A DNA stretch of 64,000 nucleotides. Origin: Roseivirga sp. UBA6052 (GTDB lineage: Bacteria; Bacteroidota; Bacteroidia; Cytophagales; Cyclobacteriaceae). Of the stretch, positions 1 to 8,610 are shown piece after piece. The DNA lies in contig DIYO01000001.1 in NCBI GenBank assembly GCA_002427755.1, forward strand, positions 496,001 through 560,000, read 5' to 3'. The notes beneath the pieces were generated by a model, which saw nothing but the letters and a program-made list of their open reading frames with translations, ran no database searches and was not told where the DNA came from. Position numbers and translations under genes: made by a program. How positions within the stretch are numbered: the first letter of the stretch is position 1; every line of letters begins with the position of its first letter.

Positions 1-1213
1 GACTAAATCTAGAAAGTAGTAAAGCGGGATAAATACCACCAAGCACACCACAGACTAAAGCATAAGCAACAAGAAATAGTAAAATATTCGTATCGAGAAA
101 GTCTAACTTTAATTCAATGCCAATAACATTCGATACCGGAGCTAGCATTATTTCTACAATAATTATGGAAAGTATTAGGCTCAGAAAAGAGAAGATGAGC
201 GTCTCTCCGATAAATTGAATAATTAGCTGCCGCCTTGAGGCACCATTCACTTTCCTAACACCAACTTCCTTAGACCGCTCAATGGCTTTAGAAGTAGCCA
301 TATTTACGTAATTAGCCAAAGCTATAATGAGTAAGAACACTGCTAATGCCGAACACAGATAAATCATATCCTTACTTGCTCCTAAGCCCCTTTTTCTATT
401 ATTTAATGCAGCGCCACTTTCACTCACCTGCCAGTAAGAATCACCAAATGAGGCTAACTCTGAGCTAGATCCATCATACATAGCGTCTTTGGGCGCATTA
501 GACTTATATAAGCTAGCTATTCTAGCTTCAATATCAGCTAAATTTACCTCTGGCTTAGTTTTTAGATAAACAAAGAAGGTGTTATAGTCCCATGAATCTA
601 AACCTGAAAGACCGTTAATCGGAAACGAAAAATGAGGTTGAAATTGGGAATTCTTGGGAAAGTCTGCTAATACTCCTGTGACATTAAACCTTCCTTTTCC
701 ATCTACTATGAGAATTTCGCCAACAGCATTTTCTTTTTGAAAATACTTGAGCGCCATAGTTTTTGAAATCACTACCGAAGTTGGCTCGGATAAGGCATTA
801 TCTGGGTCACCGTATAAAAATGGAAATGTGAAAACATCGAAAAATGAATTTTGTAGTGTGCAGTATCTTTCTTGAATGAGCTCCTCATTCTTCACAGTAT
901 TCATATTGCCAGCACCCGACAGTGTTGTGGTTACTTCTTCTAAACCGGGGGTTCCTTCTTTGATAAGATCTGCGAAAACAGCCGGAAGAAATTGATTATA
1001 ACCACCACCATAGTCCTCTGCATACTTGAGTTTCACTAAATAGATGTCAGCCACGTCATCATGAAACTGATCGTATGTAAGCTCATAGTGCACATATAGA
1101 CTAACCATTATAAAACAACTCATGGCAACGGATAAGCCAACGAGATTGATTGTAGTAAACAACCTACTCTTAGCAATACTTCTGATCGCACTTATAAGGT
1201 AGCTTTTTAGCAT
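1..1213 (-). CDS. FtsX/MacB-type ABC transporter permease (partial, C-terminus outside window)
   Basis: This minus-strand gene starts at the ATG complementary to 1211-1213 and runs off the left edge after 404 codons. The visible part has an N-terminal membrane segment (about residues 20-42), a MacB-like periplasmic domain, and a membrane segment followed by the motif RSKEVGVRKVNGAS, which is diagnostic of FtsX-family permeases. Full-length neighbours have about 790 residues, so roughly half is missing. It begins 14 bases after the stop of the next permease upstream in transcription (1228-3597), so the two are co-transcribed from the sigma-54-like promoter near 3646-3662. The family acts in the inner membrane with a separate ATPase, moving substrates or force across the envelope. 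The substrate is unknown. Confidence 0.9.
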   Translation of the reverse strand, partial: MLKSYLISAIRSIAKSRLFTTINLVGLSVAMSCFIMVSLYVHYELTYDQFHDDVADIYLVKLKYAEDYGGGYNQFLPAVFADLIKEGTPGLEEVTTTLSGAGNMNTVKNEELIQERYCTLQNSFFDVFTFPFLYGDPDNALSEPTSVVISKTMALKYFQKENAVGEILIVDGKGRFNVTGVLADFPKNSQFQPHFSFPINGLSGLDSWDYNTFFVYLKTKPEVNLADIEARIASLYKSNAPKDAMYDGSSSELASFGDSYWQVSESGAALNNRKRGLGASKDMIYLCSALAVFLLIIALANYVNMATSKAIERSKEVGVRKVNGASRRQLIIQFIGETLIFSFLSLILSIIIVEIMLAPVSNVIGIELKLDFLDTNILLFLVAYALVCGVLGGIYPALLLSRFS

Positions 1214-1227
1214 AAACGTTAAACTTT

Positions 1228-3597
1228 CTATTCGTTTCTTAATGAATTGACTGGATTAATAGTAGCTGCCTTAAAGGCAATTACGGATATAGTAGCCCAG
1301 GCAATACCCAATGCTCCTAAGACCACAATAAAGATTGACCACACAGGAATACTGATATGATAGATAAAGCCATTAAGCCATTCTTGCATTAACAAGTAAG
1401 CAATAGGCGACATTGCAACTAGTGCGATCAGCGGAAGTGCTAAGGATTTTCTTGTCATTAGACCTATGACTTGGAACACTGAAGCTCCTAGTACCTTTCT
1501 AACACCAATTTGTTTCACCGAACGCTGCGCATTGATGGAGGTAAGACCATAAAGACCCAGGCAAGAGATAAAGATGGCGATAAAGCCAAACAATCTGGAA
1601 AGTTGCTTGATCATAATCTCGTTCTTATACATCTTCTCATGAGCTACTTCCATAAACTCATATTCGAAAATGTAATCGGGCATAAATGAAGCGTATGTCT
1701 CTCTTAGCACCTCAATTGCACGTTGAGACTGGCCTTCTGCAGCTCGGATAACTACACTCTCTGTATTATCCTTCCAATTGAGTAGAACCATTGGCTCAAT
1801 CTCTTCATAAACAGAATTCAGATGAAAATCCTTTAAGACACCAATGATTTTGGCGTCTATTCCCCACATGCTAAATCTCTTCCCTAGTGGGTTTTCCAAC
1901 CCCATTTTTTTGATCGCAGTTTCATTCAAGATTACTGATGCCGTGTCAGACTTTAAATCATAAGAAAAGTCACGGCCATCAGCCAATTCTAAATTCATGG
2001 TATTCACAAAATCAGGCTCTGCAAATAGTAATTTAAAGCTTAATCCCTCATTAGGATCTTTCCCTTCCCAAACCGGATCACCCGTACTAGAACCAACATC
2101 AATTGGCAAATTATCTAATGCAGATACTGAAGCAATACTCGGATCTTTTAACAGTTCATTTTTGAAATCATAGAAGTCTTCTATAAGCCCTTCATCATTC
2201 TTTAAGACAATGACATTTCGCTTATCAACATTCTTATCATTCTCGAAAACGTAATCCATCTGTTGAGAAATAATAATAGTAGCGAATATTAGGATTCCTG
2301 CAGCTAAATATTGAAAGACAACTAAACCTTTTCTCAAATTAGCAGCAAAGCCGGAAGCTCCTTTTTGATCTACTTTACCTTTTAAAGCTTGAACCGTTTT
2401 AAACTTAGAAAGAACCAGTGCTGGGTAAAGACCAGATGCCAAGGTGGTTAAAAAGGCCAATAATAGTATCCCTCCCAAAATGTTTGAATCACTAAGATTA
2501 AGCGTAATATTTTTATCGGTAACACTATTAAACGCAGGCAAACTACCCTCAATAAAAATAATTGACAGAATACAAGAAAGAGCAACTATTATGGCAGATT
2601 CAAGCATAAAGCCTCCAATGAGTTGTACTTGTGAAGCTCCATTCACTTTTCTCACTCCAATTTCTTTTGCTCTTTTAAAAGAGTCAGAAACTGAGAGATT
2701 GATAAAATTAATACTCGCAATAAGTACGATAATCAATGCGATGACTGAGAACAATCTTACATATTCAATTCTACCTCCTGAGACTTCACCATTTCTATGC
2801 TCAGCTTTAAGATATAGTTCATTGAATGGTTTCAGCGTTAAGAATTTACCCGAGTAGTTTGAGTTCTTTTCAAAGACATCAGACATTTTTTCTTCGACCT
2901 TTTCAGCATCTGTATTCTCTTTCAACTTTGCATAGGTAAAGAGCATACTGTTGCCCCAGCCTTTTGTCCAAGCGTTAGCATCTGTCCAGGCTTGCATTGA
3001 AGTAGCAAACTTGAATTGAAAACGACTGTTTTTTGGCGGATCAGATACTACCAATTGAACAACCCTGTCTTCTTGGTTGTCTAGTCTTACGGTTTTACCA
3101 ACTACATCTACTCTATTGAATAGTAATTGCGCTGCAGATTTTGTCAGAACAATCTGATCTTTGGTTTGGAGTAAATCTTCGGTGATTGCCCCATCCAGCA
3201 CCTCAAATTTGAACATCTGAAAAAACTCTGGGTCTAATCGATAACCAAAATCCTTGAATTTTTCCCCTGTAGTTCCCGAAAGTTGATGCTTAGCCCAAGG
3301 GTTAACTCTTGCAATTTTTTCAAAATCAGGATAATTCTCATCCAAATGCTCTTTTATAATTGCAGATTGTATTGAACCTGTGAAAATCTCACCATCAGGA
3401 GCATGGAAATCATGCCAGACACCATAGAGTCTGTCTAAATCATCATGATAAGCATCATAATTCAATTCATCTTGTACCCATAGTAGGATGAACATTGAGG
3501 TTGTTATTCCTACAGTAAGACCAAGGATATTTAGTAGAGTGAATTCCTTCTTGTTAAGAAGTTTTCTAATCGCTGTTTTAAGGTTTCTTTTAAGCAT
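1228..3597 (-). CDS. FtsX/MacB-type ABC transporter permease
   Basis: This 789-residue inner-membrane permease has the two-repeat plan of the large Bacteroidota family. A membrane segment lies near residues 20-42, a first periplasmic domain near 45-275, three segments near 282-397, a fourth near 425-447, a second periplasmic domain near 450-660, and three C-terminal segments. Each half carries the FtsX signature: KEIGVRKVNGAS near 311-322 and KQIGVRKVLGAS near 703. It has no ATP-binding domain and needs a separate ATPase. It is the first gene of a unit that includes the partial permease at 1-1213, and its promoter region (3598-3751) holds a sigma-54-like element and paired palindromes. The substrate cannot be inferred. 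Confidence 0.93.
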   Translation of the reverse strand: MLKRNLKTAIRKLLNKKEFTLLNILGLTVGITTSMFILLWVQDELNYDAYHDDLDRLYGVWHDFHAPDGEIFTGSIQSAIIKEHLDENYPDFEKIARVNPWAKHQLSGTTGEKFKDFGYRLDPEFFQMFKFEVLDGAITEDLLQTKDQIVLTKSAAQLLFNRVDVVGKTVRLDNQEDRVVQLVVSDPPKNSRFQFKFATSMQAWTDANAWTKGWGNSMLFTYAKLKENTDAEKVEEKMSDVFEKNSNYSGKFLTLKPFNELYLKAEHRNGEVSGGRIEYVRLFSVIALIIVLIASINFINLSVSDSFKRAKEIGVRKVNGASQVQLIGGFMLESAIIVALSCILSIIFIEGSLPAFNSVTDKNITLNLSDSNILGGILLLAFLTTLASGLYPALVLSKFKTVQALKGKVDQKGASGFAANLRKGLVVFQYLAAGILIFATIIISQQMDYVFENDKNVDKRNVIVLKNDEGLIEDFYDFKNELLKDPSIASVSALDNLPIDVGSSTGDPVWEGKDPNEGLSFKLLFAEPDFVNTMNLELADGRDFSYDLKSDTASVILNETAIKKMGLENPLGKRFSMWGIDAKIIGVLKDFHLNSVYEEIEPMVLLNWKDNTESVVIRAAEGQSQRAIEVLRETYASFMPDYIFEYEFMEVAHEKMYKNEIMIKQLSRLFGFIAIFISCLGLYGLTSINAQRSVKQIGVRKVLGASVFQVIGLMTRKSLALPLIALVAMSPIAYLLMQEWLNGFIYHISIPVWSIFIVVLGALGIAWATISVIAFKAATINPVNSLRNE

Positions 3598-3645
3598 GAC
3601 TTCGCTGATTTAAGCTTGAAAAAATGACTTACTCATAATTGTCTA

Positions 3646-3662
3646 TTCAAGCACTGTGCCAT
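3646..3662 (-). promoter_or_regulatory. sigma-54-type (-24/-12) promoter for the 3597-to-1 permease unit
   Basis: Read on the minus strand the sequence is ATGGCACAGTGCTTGAA. It has the -24 element TGGCAC and a -12-like TTGA with GG and GA separated by 10 bases, as in sigma-54 promoters (consensus TGGCAC-N5-TTGC, here with A for the final C). The start codon at 3597 lies about 50 bases downstream. The element matches those at 11031-11048 and 16074-16090, and the distance to the paired palindrome is identical in all three. An NtrC-type activator is encoded at 16259-17635. Confidence 0.7.
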
Positions 3663-3714
3663 AATTAAAACACTGTATTACAGTTAGTTACAACAACACC
3701 CAACTTTAGAAGTT

Positions 3715-3747
3715 TCCGCTAGCGAACCTTACTGTTCGTCAGCGAAC
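3715..3747. promoter_or_regulatory. tandem palindromic upstream activator site (copy C)
   Basis: Two imperfect palindromes lie exactly 20 bases apart: TCCGCTAGCGAAC from 3715 and GTTCGTCAGCGAAC at 3734-3747 (arms GTTCG/CGAAC around four bases). The centre of the second lies 81 bases from the GG of the -24 element at 3659-3660. The arrangement recurs at 11100-11133 and 16143-16176. Inferred role: enhancer bound by dimers of the NtrC-like regulator. Confidence 0.65.
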
Positions 3748-3751
3748 ATTA

Positions 3752-6157
3752 CTATTCATTCCTCAATGAATCAACGGGATTAGAATTTGCCGTTCTAAAC
3801 GATTGAATACTTACTGTTGAAAGCGCTATGAGCAATGTAAGTATTGTTGGTATGGCAAAGACAACCACTCCTAGGTCTATTCTAAAAGCAAAACTACTTA
3901 ACCAGTCTTCTAAGAAGTAATAGGATATTGGTATGGCGACAAGAGCAGATATTACGATCAACTTGGTAAAGCCAATATTCAACATGTAAATCAACTGGCC
4001 TACTGAAGCCCCTAGTACCTTTCTAACACCTATCTCTTTTTGCCTTTGTTGAGAAGAGAGATGTGCCATTCCGAACAACCCTAAACATGAAATGATTATG
4101 GCTATTACTGATGCACTTGTAATGATGGATCTCCATCGCTTTTCTTCCCAATAGCTATTCCTATTTGATTCTTCTTTGAAATAGAAAGTCATAGGTGTGT
4201 AAGGATCCACTTTCTTCCATGAATCTAGCAAAGAGGCTTGCACTTCTGTATCATAACCATCTCTATATCTAATATTTACCTGACTAAATCCTCGATCTGG
4301 ATTACCGGCTAATAAGGCTATTGGTGCGGGTGCTATTTTAGCACTTGAGTAGACAAAATCATCCAGAACTCCTACAATTCTGTACTCGTCAATTGGCTCG
4401 TCTTCATCACCATCATTGATTACCAATCCCAACGGATCACCCTCATATTCTATCTTGTCTATAAAGGCTTGAGTAACGATGATATTTCTGAGTGTATCAT
4501 TCGTTCTATAATAGTAATCTTCAAGATGCTTCAGGTTTCTACCTGCTTTTAGATTTAAACCAATAACATTGAGGTAAGCTGTATCTATTGTGGCAACAAT
4601 AGTCCAAAAACCCTTGTCTTCATAGCCCATGTAATAGCTCGCATTAAAACCATCGCTTTTTGATATTCCTTCGAAATTTGGATTGGATGCCAGTTCAGAT
4701 GTCATAACACTGGTCTTGTCTCGGTTACCTCCCATATTGACAACTGCTAAGTCCTTGTCATCATATCCAAGATCAGTATTCAACATAAAACTGATTTGCT
4801 GATACATAGCCAAAGTACCGATGACTAAAACTGCGGCAATAGCAAACTGAAACATTACCAACCCTTTAGTTAAGTATTGCTTTCCACTCAGTCTCACTTT
4901 ACCTGATAAGCTATTCAAAATTGAGAATCTCGAAACGAAGAAAGCAGGATAAGAACCGGCTAGTAATGCAGTTAACAATATGAAAGCAAATGAGGCCCCT
5001 ATTAACCAAGGGTCTTGCATAATACCACTACCAAATTTCTTGTTGATCAACTCTCCAAATGTTGGTAAGAACAACTCTGCCAAAATGAGCCCTATAATAA
5101 ATGAAAATCCGGTTACAATAAACGCTTCTCCTAGAAACTGCCTTGCCACATGATTGCTCTGCGCCCCCATAACTTTTCTAAGACCTATTTCTTTGGCTCT
5201 AGGAATTGACCGTGCGACAGAAAGATTTGCAAAATTAATACAAGCTAAAATGAGTATAAGGACACCAATTCCGGCTAAAATGTATGAATACGTTGGATCG
5301 CTAGGCCGTTTTATTCCTGTACCACTATCCACTTCTGTGTTCAAATGAATATCCTGGAAAAGCTGAAGTTTGCTCTCTACCCCTCTCGCAAATTTGTCTT
5401 CTTCTTCATTCGGGTTCATAGAGAATCTGACTTGCTGAAACTTCTCCTCCATACCTTTTACATCCTCAACCGCATCCTTAAACAAGACAACTGTAGAGGT
5501 GCTAAGATTACTCCAAGGATTTGGAGGCATCTTGTTAAACGTTCTAAACTTCGCCCAAGAGAAATAAACCTCTGCAAATATCGATGAGTTTTCAGGCAGA
5601 TCGGCATATACTGCAGTAACGATAAAGGTTTCCACCTTTCCGTTCATTTTAATTCGCATTTCTTTTCCGGCAGCATCAACGGTATTATAGAATTTCTCTG
5701 CCACCGAACCTGCGATCACAACACTGTTCAATTCATCAAGAGCACCGTCTAGAGAACCTGATAAAACGTCAAAGTCGAATATTTGGAAGTTTCCTGGATC
5801 AGTAAATAAGGTATTGAATTGCTTCACCCATTCATCTCCCAATTGAGCAACAATAGAGGCATACGCATAACGTGTATATGCCTCAATTTCAGGAATTCTT
5901 TCGGCATAACTAGGCCCTTCAATCTGCCCTGTTATTCCTGATAAATCCTTATCTCCATTCCAATCTATAAGCGAATTAATTCTATAAATGCGGTCACCTT
6001 TAGATTGAAATCTGTCGTATGTCAATTCATCTTTCACGTATAGAAAAATGAGCAAACAACAACCGATACCAACAGCCAATCCAAAAATATTGATGAACGA
6101 ATATCCTTTATGCTTGGCTAGGTTTCTAAAGGCGATTTTGAAGTAGTTTTTGAGCAT
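3752..6157 (-). CDS. FtsX/MacB-type ABC transporter permease (recent paralogue of 6183-8591)
   Basis: This is an 801-residue two-repeat FtsX permease. The first signature is RAKEIGLRKVMGAQ and the second is QKEIGVRKVLGAS. The N-terminal membrane segment and the C-terminal hundred or so residues are almost the same as in the adjacent gene at 6183-8591, while the two periplasmic domains differ substantially. That pattern suggests tandem duplication followed by change in the exported domains. It is the last gene of a three-gene unit (10974 to 3752) and lies 25 bases after its paralogue. The sites for the next promoter begin only a few bases beyond its stop codon. There is no ATPase domain and the substrate is unknown. 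Confidence 0.93.
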   Translation of the reverse strand: MLKNYFKIAFRNLAKHKGYSFINIFGLAVGIGCCLLIFLYVKDELTYDRFQSKGDRIYRINSLIDWNGDKDLSGITGQIEGPSYAERIPEIEAYTRYAYASIVAQLGDEWVKQFNTLFTDPGNFQIFDFDVLSGSLDGALDELNSVVIAGSVAEKFYNTVDAAGKEMRIKMNGKVETFIVTAVYADLPENSSIFAEVYFSWAKFRTFNKMPPNPWSNLSTSTVVLFKDAVEDVKGMEEKFQQVRFSMNPNEEEDKFARGVESKLQLFQDIHLNTEVDSGTGIKRPSDPTYSYILAGIGVLILILACINFANLSVARSIPRAKEIGLRKVMGAQSNHVARQFLGEAFIVTGFSFIIGLILAELFLPTFGELINKKFGSGIMQDPWLIGASFAFILLTALLAGSYPAFFVSRFSILNSLSGKVRLSGKQYLTKGLVMFQFAIAAVLVIGTLAMYQQISFMLNTDLGYDDKDLAVVNMGGNRDKTSVMTSELASNPNFEGISKSDGFNASYYMGYEDKGFWTIVATIDTAYLNVIGLNLKAGRNLKHLEDYYYRTNDTLRNIIVTQAFIDKIEYEGDPLGLVINDGDEDEPIDEYRIVGVLDDFVYSSAKIAPAPIALLAGNPDRGFSQVNIRYRDGYDTEVQASLLDSWKKVDPYTPMTFYFKEESNRNSYWEEKRWRSIITSASVIAIIISCLGLFGMAHLSSQQRQKEIGVRKVLGASVGQLIYMLNIGFTKLIVISALVAIPISYYFLEDWLSSFAFRIDLGVVVFAIPTILTLLIALSTVSIQSFRTANSNPVDSLRNE

Positions 6158-6182
6158 GATTTTAGTTTATTGAGTTGACCTA

Positions 6183-8591
6183 TTATTCGTTTCTGAGTGA
6201 GTCGACTGGGTTAGAATTAGCCGTTCTGAATGACTGTATACTCACAGTTGACAAGGCAATGAGTAGCGTAATTATAGTTGGTATAGCAAAGACTAAAACG
6301 CCTAAATCAATCCTGAATGCAAAATTAGAGAGCCAATCATCAAGCAAATAATAGGCTACCGGTATGGCAATAAAAGAAGCAATCAAAATCAGTTTACCAA
6401 AGCTTAAGTTGAGCATGTATATGAGTTGACTGATAGAGGCTCCGAGAACCTTTCTCACTCCTATTTCTTTCTGTCTGTTTTGAGCTGATAAATGTGCCAT
6501 TCCGAATAAGCCTAAACAGGAGATAATGATGGCAATGACAGAAGAGTAAGTAATAATACTCTTCCATCTAGATTCGTCTTGATAGCTCTGCAGATTAGAC
6601 TCTTCTTCTAAGTGAAAATTTAGGGGTGAATAGGGATCCACTTTCTTAAATGCCTCTTCAACCACGTTTTCAATTTCTGTAGCATAACCTTCGCGGAACT
6701 TCACGTTTATCTTATTAAAGTTTCCTTTGTCCGCACTACCCATCATCATAGCGACAGGCCCAATGCCAGATCTGGCTGATGAATAAATGAAATCGTCCAG
6801 AATTCCGACTATTCTGTATTGTTCTTTAGCATCTTCTCCTCCACCGCTATTTATGGCTAAACCCAAAGGCTCTACCTCAATCTTGGCTCTTTTCAAAAAC
6901 TCCTTGGTAACCAATAGGTTAGTAAGCGTATCTGTACTTCTGTAGTATTCATCTGATAAGTGTTTGAGATTTCTACCCTCTAAAAGAGTTAGTCCAAATG
7001 TGTTAACAAAAGCTGTATCTATTTGAAGAAATGTACAAAAGAACTCTTCTTCTCCATAACCCAAACTGGTTGCAGAACCAAAGCCTGAACTCGTGGAAAT
7101 GCTCTCGATATTAGGGTCTTTCGCTAATTCAGAATAAATCACATTCGCATTCTTCTGATTACCCCAGATATCTAAAATACCCAGGTTTTTATCATCGTAG
7201 CCTAAGTCAGTGTCTAGCATAAACTGAATCTGACTATTCATGGCTAGCGTACCTGTTACCAAGATAGCCGCTATGGCAAATTGAAAAACAAGTAACCCTT
7301 TTGTTAAATACTGCCTTCCACTAAGCTTCACTTTTCCTGAAAGGCTATTTAAGATTGAAAACCGAGCCACAAAAAAGGCAGGATATGCACCAGAGATTAC
7401 CGCTGTAAGCGTCACAAATCCTAAACAAGCTACAATGAGCCAAGTATCTTCTATTACACCTTCTGAGAAGGTCTTATTCGTGAGTTCACCAAACGTAGGT
7501 AGGAATAGCTCAGCCAAGATTAATCCAAAAACAAAAGCAATAATTGAGACATAGAATGCTTCTCCTAAGAATTGCCTGGCTACTTGTGTCTTCTGCGCAC
7601 CTAGCACCTTTCTCAATCCTATTTCCTTGGCTCTAGGAATAGATCTGGCCACTGAAAGATTGGCAAAATTGATACAAGCGAGAATTAAGATTAAAAAACC
7701 AATACCCGCAAGAATGTATGAGTAAAATGGGTTACCAGTACTTCTGATTCCAGCGTTGGCTTGAATCTGATTACTCAGGTGAAGGCTCACAAATGGTTGG
7801 ATGGTCGTATCTATCTCACGTGCCCATTTGGCGCTTTCATCAGGATTCAATAGAATCCTAACATCCTTCATTTTAGACTCGATCGTTTTCGTATCAATCG
7901 CCTCATCTTTAAGCAAGACAATTGAAGAGATTCCAATACTTCCCCATACCCTAGCCGGATTAACAGGTTCAAAACTTTCTAGCTTTGCCCAAGGGAAATA
8001 AACCTGTGAATAAAGAGATGAGTTAGTTGGGAAGTCTTCAAATACAGCATCAATTCTGTAATTCTCAATTTCACTTTGAAGCTTAATGGTCAATTCTTCA
8101 CCTGCTACATCGATTCTATCAAAATACTTTAAGGCGACTTCCTCTGATATGACAATTGAGTTTAAATCAACTAGTGCCCCATCTAATGTTCCTGACAATA
8201 CTTTATAATCAAATATGTCAAAGGTTCCGGTATCAGCATAAACCGCATTATACTGACTCACCCATTCGTCACCGGATTGAACCACTATGGTTGCCCCATT
8301 ATATCTCGTATAAGCCTCAATTTCCGGAATTCTCTCGGCATATTCTTTCGCCTCAACTCGATTAGTGGCACCCATTTCGTTAATGGTTCCAAACCAATCA
8401 ATCTTAGAATTGATACGATAGATACGATCTATCTTAGACTGGAATCTATCATAGGTCAATTCATCTTTTACATAGAGAAAAATCAAAAGACAACAGCCTA
8501 TTCCAATGGCTAATCCAAAAATATTTATAAAAGAGTATCCCTTATGCTTAGCGAGATTTCTAAAGGCAATTTTTAAGTAGTTCTTGAGCAT
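6183..8591 (-). CDS. FtsX/MacB-type ABC transporter permease (recent paralogue of 3752-6157)
   Basis: This 802-residue inner-membrane permease has the same eight-segment layout as its neighbours. The signatures are RAKEIGLRKVLGAQ in the first half and QKEIGVRKVLGAS in the second. The first 50 residues and the last 100 or so are nearly identical to those of 3752-6157, but the periplasmic domains have drifted apart. The start (ATG, first base 8591) is followed by the family N-terminus MLKNYLKIAFRNLAKHKGY. It sits 19 bases after the permease at 8611-10974 and 25 bases before the one at 3752-6157, so it is the middle gene of a three-gene operon. Confidence 0.93.
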   Translation of the reverse strand: MLKNYLKIAFRNLAKHKGYSFINIFGLAIGIGCCLLIFLYVKDELTYDRFQSKIDRIYRINSKIDWFGTINEMGATNRVEAKEYAERIPEIEAYTRYNGATIVVQSGDEWVSQYNAVYADTGTFDIFDYKVLSGTLDGALVDLNSIVISEEVALKYFDRIDVAGEELTIKLQSEIENYRIDAVFEDFPTNSSLYSQVYFPWAKLESFEPVNPARVWGSIGISSIVLLKDEAIDTKTIESKMKDVRILLNPDESAKWAREIDTTIQPFVSLHLSNQIQANAGIRSTGNPFYSYILAGIGFLILILACINFANLSVARSIPRAKEIGLRKVLGAQKTQVARQFLGEAFYVSIIAFVFGLILAELFLPTFGELTNKTFSEGVIEDTWLIVACLGFVTLTAVISGAYPAFFVARFSILNSLSGKVKLSGRQYLTKGLLVFQFAIAAILVTGTLAMNSQIQFMLDTDLGYDDKNLGILDIWGNQKNANVIYSELAKDPNIESISTSSGFGSATSLGYGEEEFFCTFLQIDTAFVNTFGLTLLEGRNLKHLSDEYYRSTDTLTNLLVTKEFLKRAKIEVEPLGLAINSGGGEDAKEQYRIVGILDDFIYSSARSGIGPVAMMMGSADKGNFNKINVKFREGYATEIENVVEEAFKKVDPYSPLNFHLEEESNLQSYQDESRWKSIITYSSVIAIIISCLGLFGMAHLSAQNRQKEIGVRKVLGASISQLIYMLNLSFGKLILIASFIAIPVAYYLLDDWLSNFAFRIDLGVLVFAIPTIITLLIALSTVSIQSFRTANSNPVDSLRNE

Positions 8592-8610
8592 GGTAATTGA
8601 TTTTCCAGGT

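Noticed and set aside
2444..2857. 137-codon plus-strand open frame inside the permease at 1228-3597
   Set aside because: It lies opposite a well-conserved FtsX gene and its sequence follows the antisense composition of membrane codons. It has no recognisable motif.
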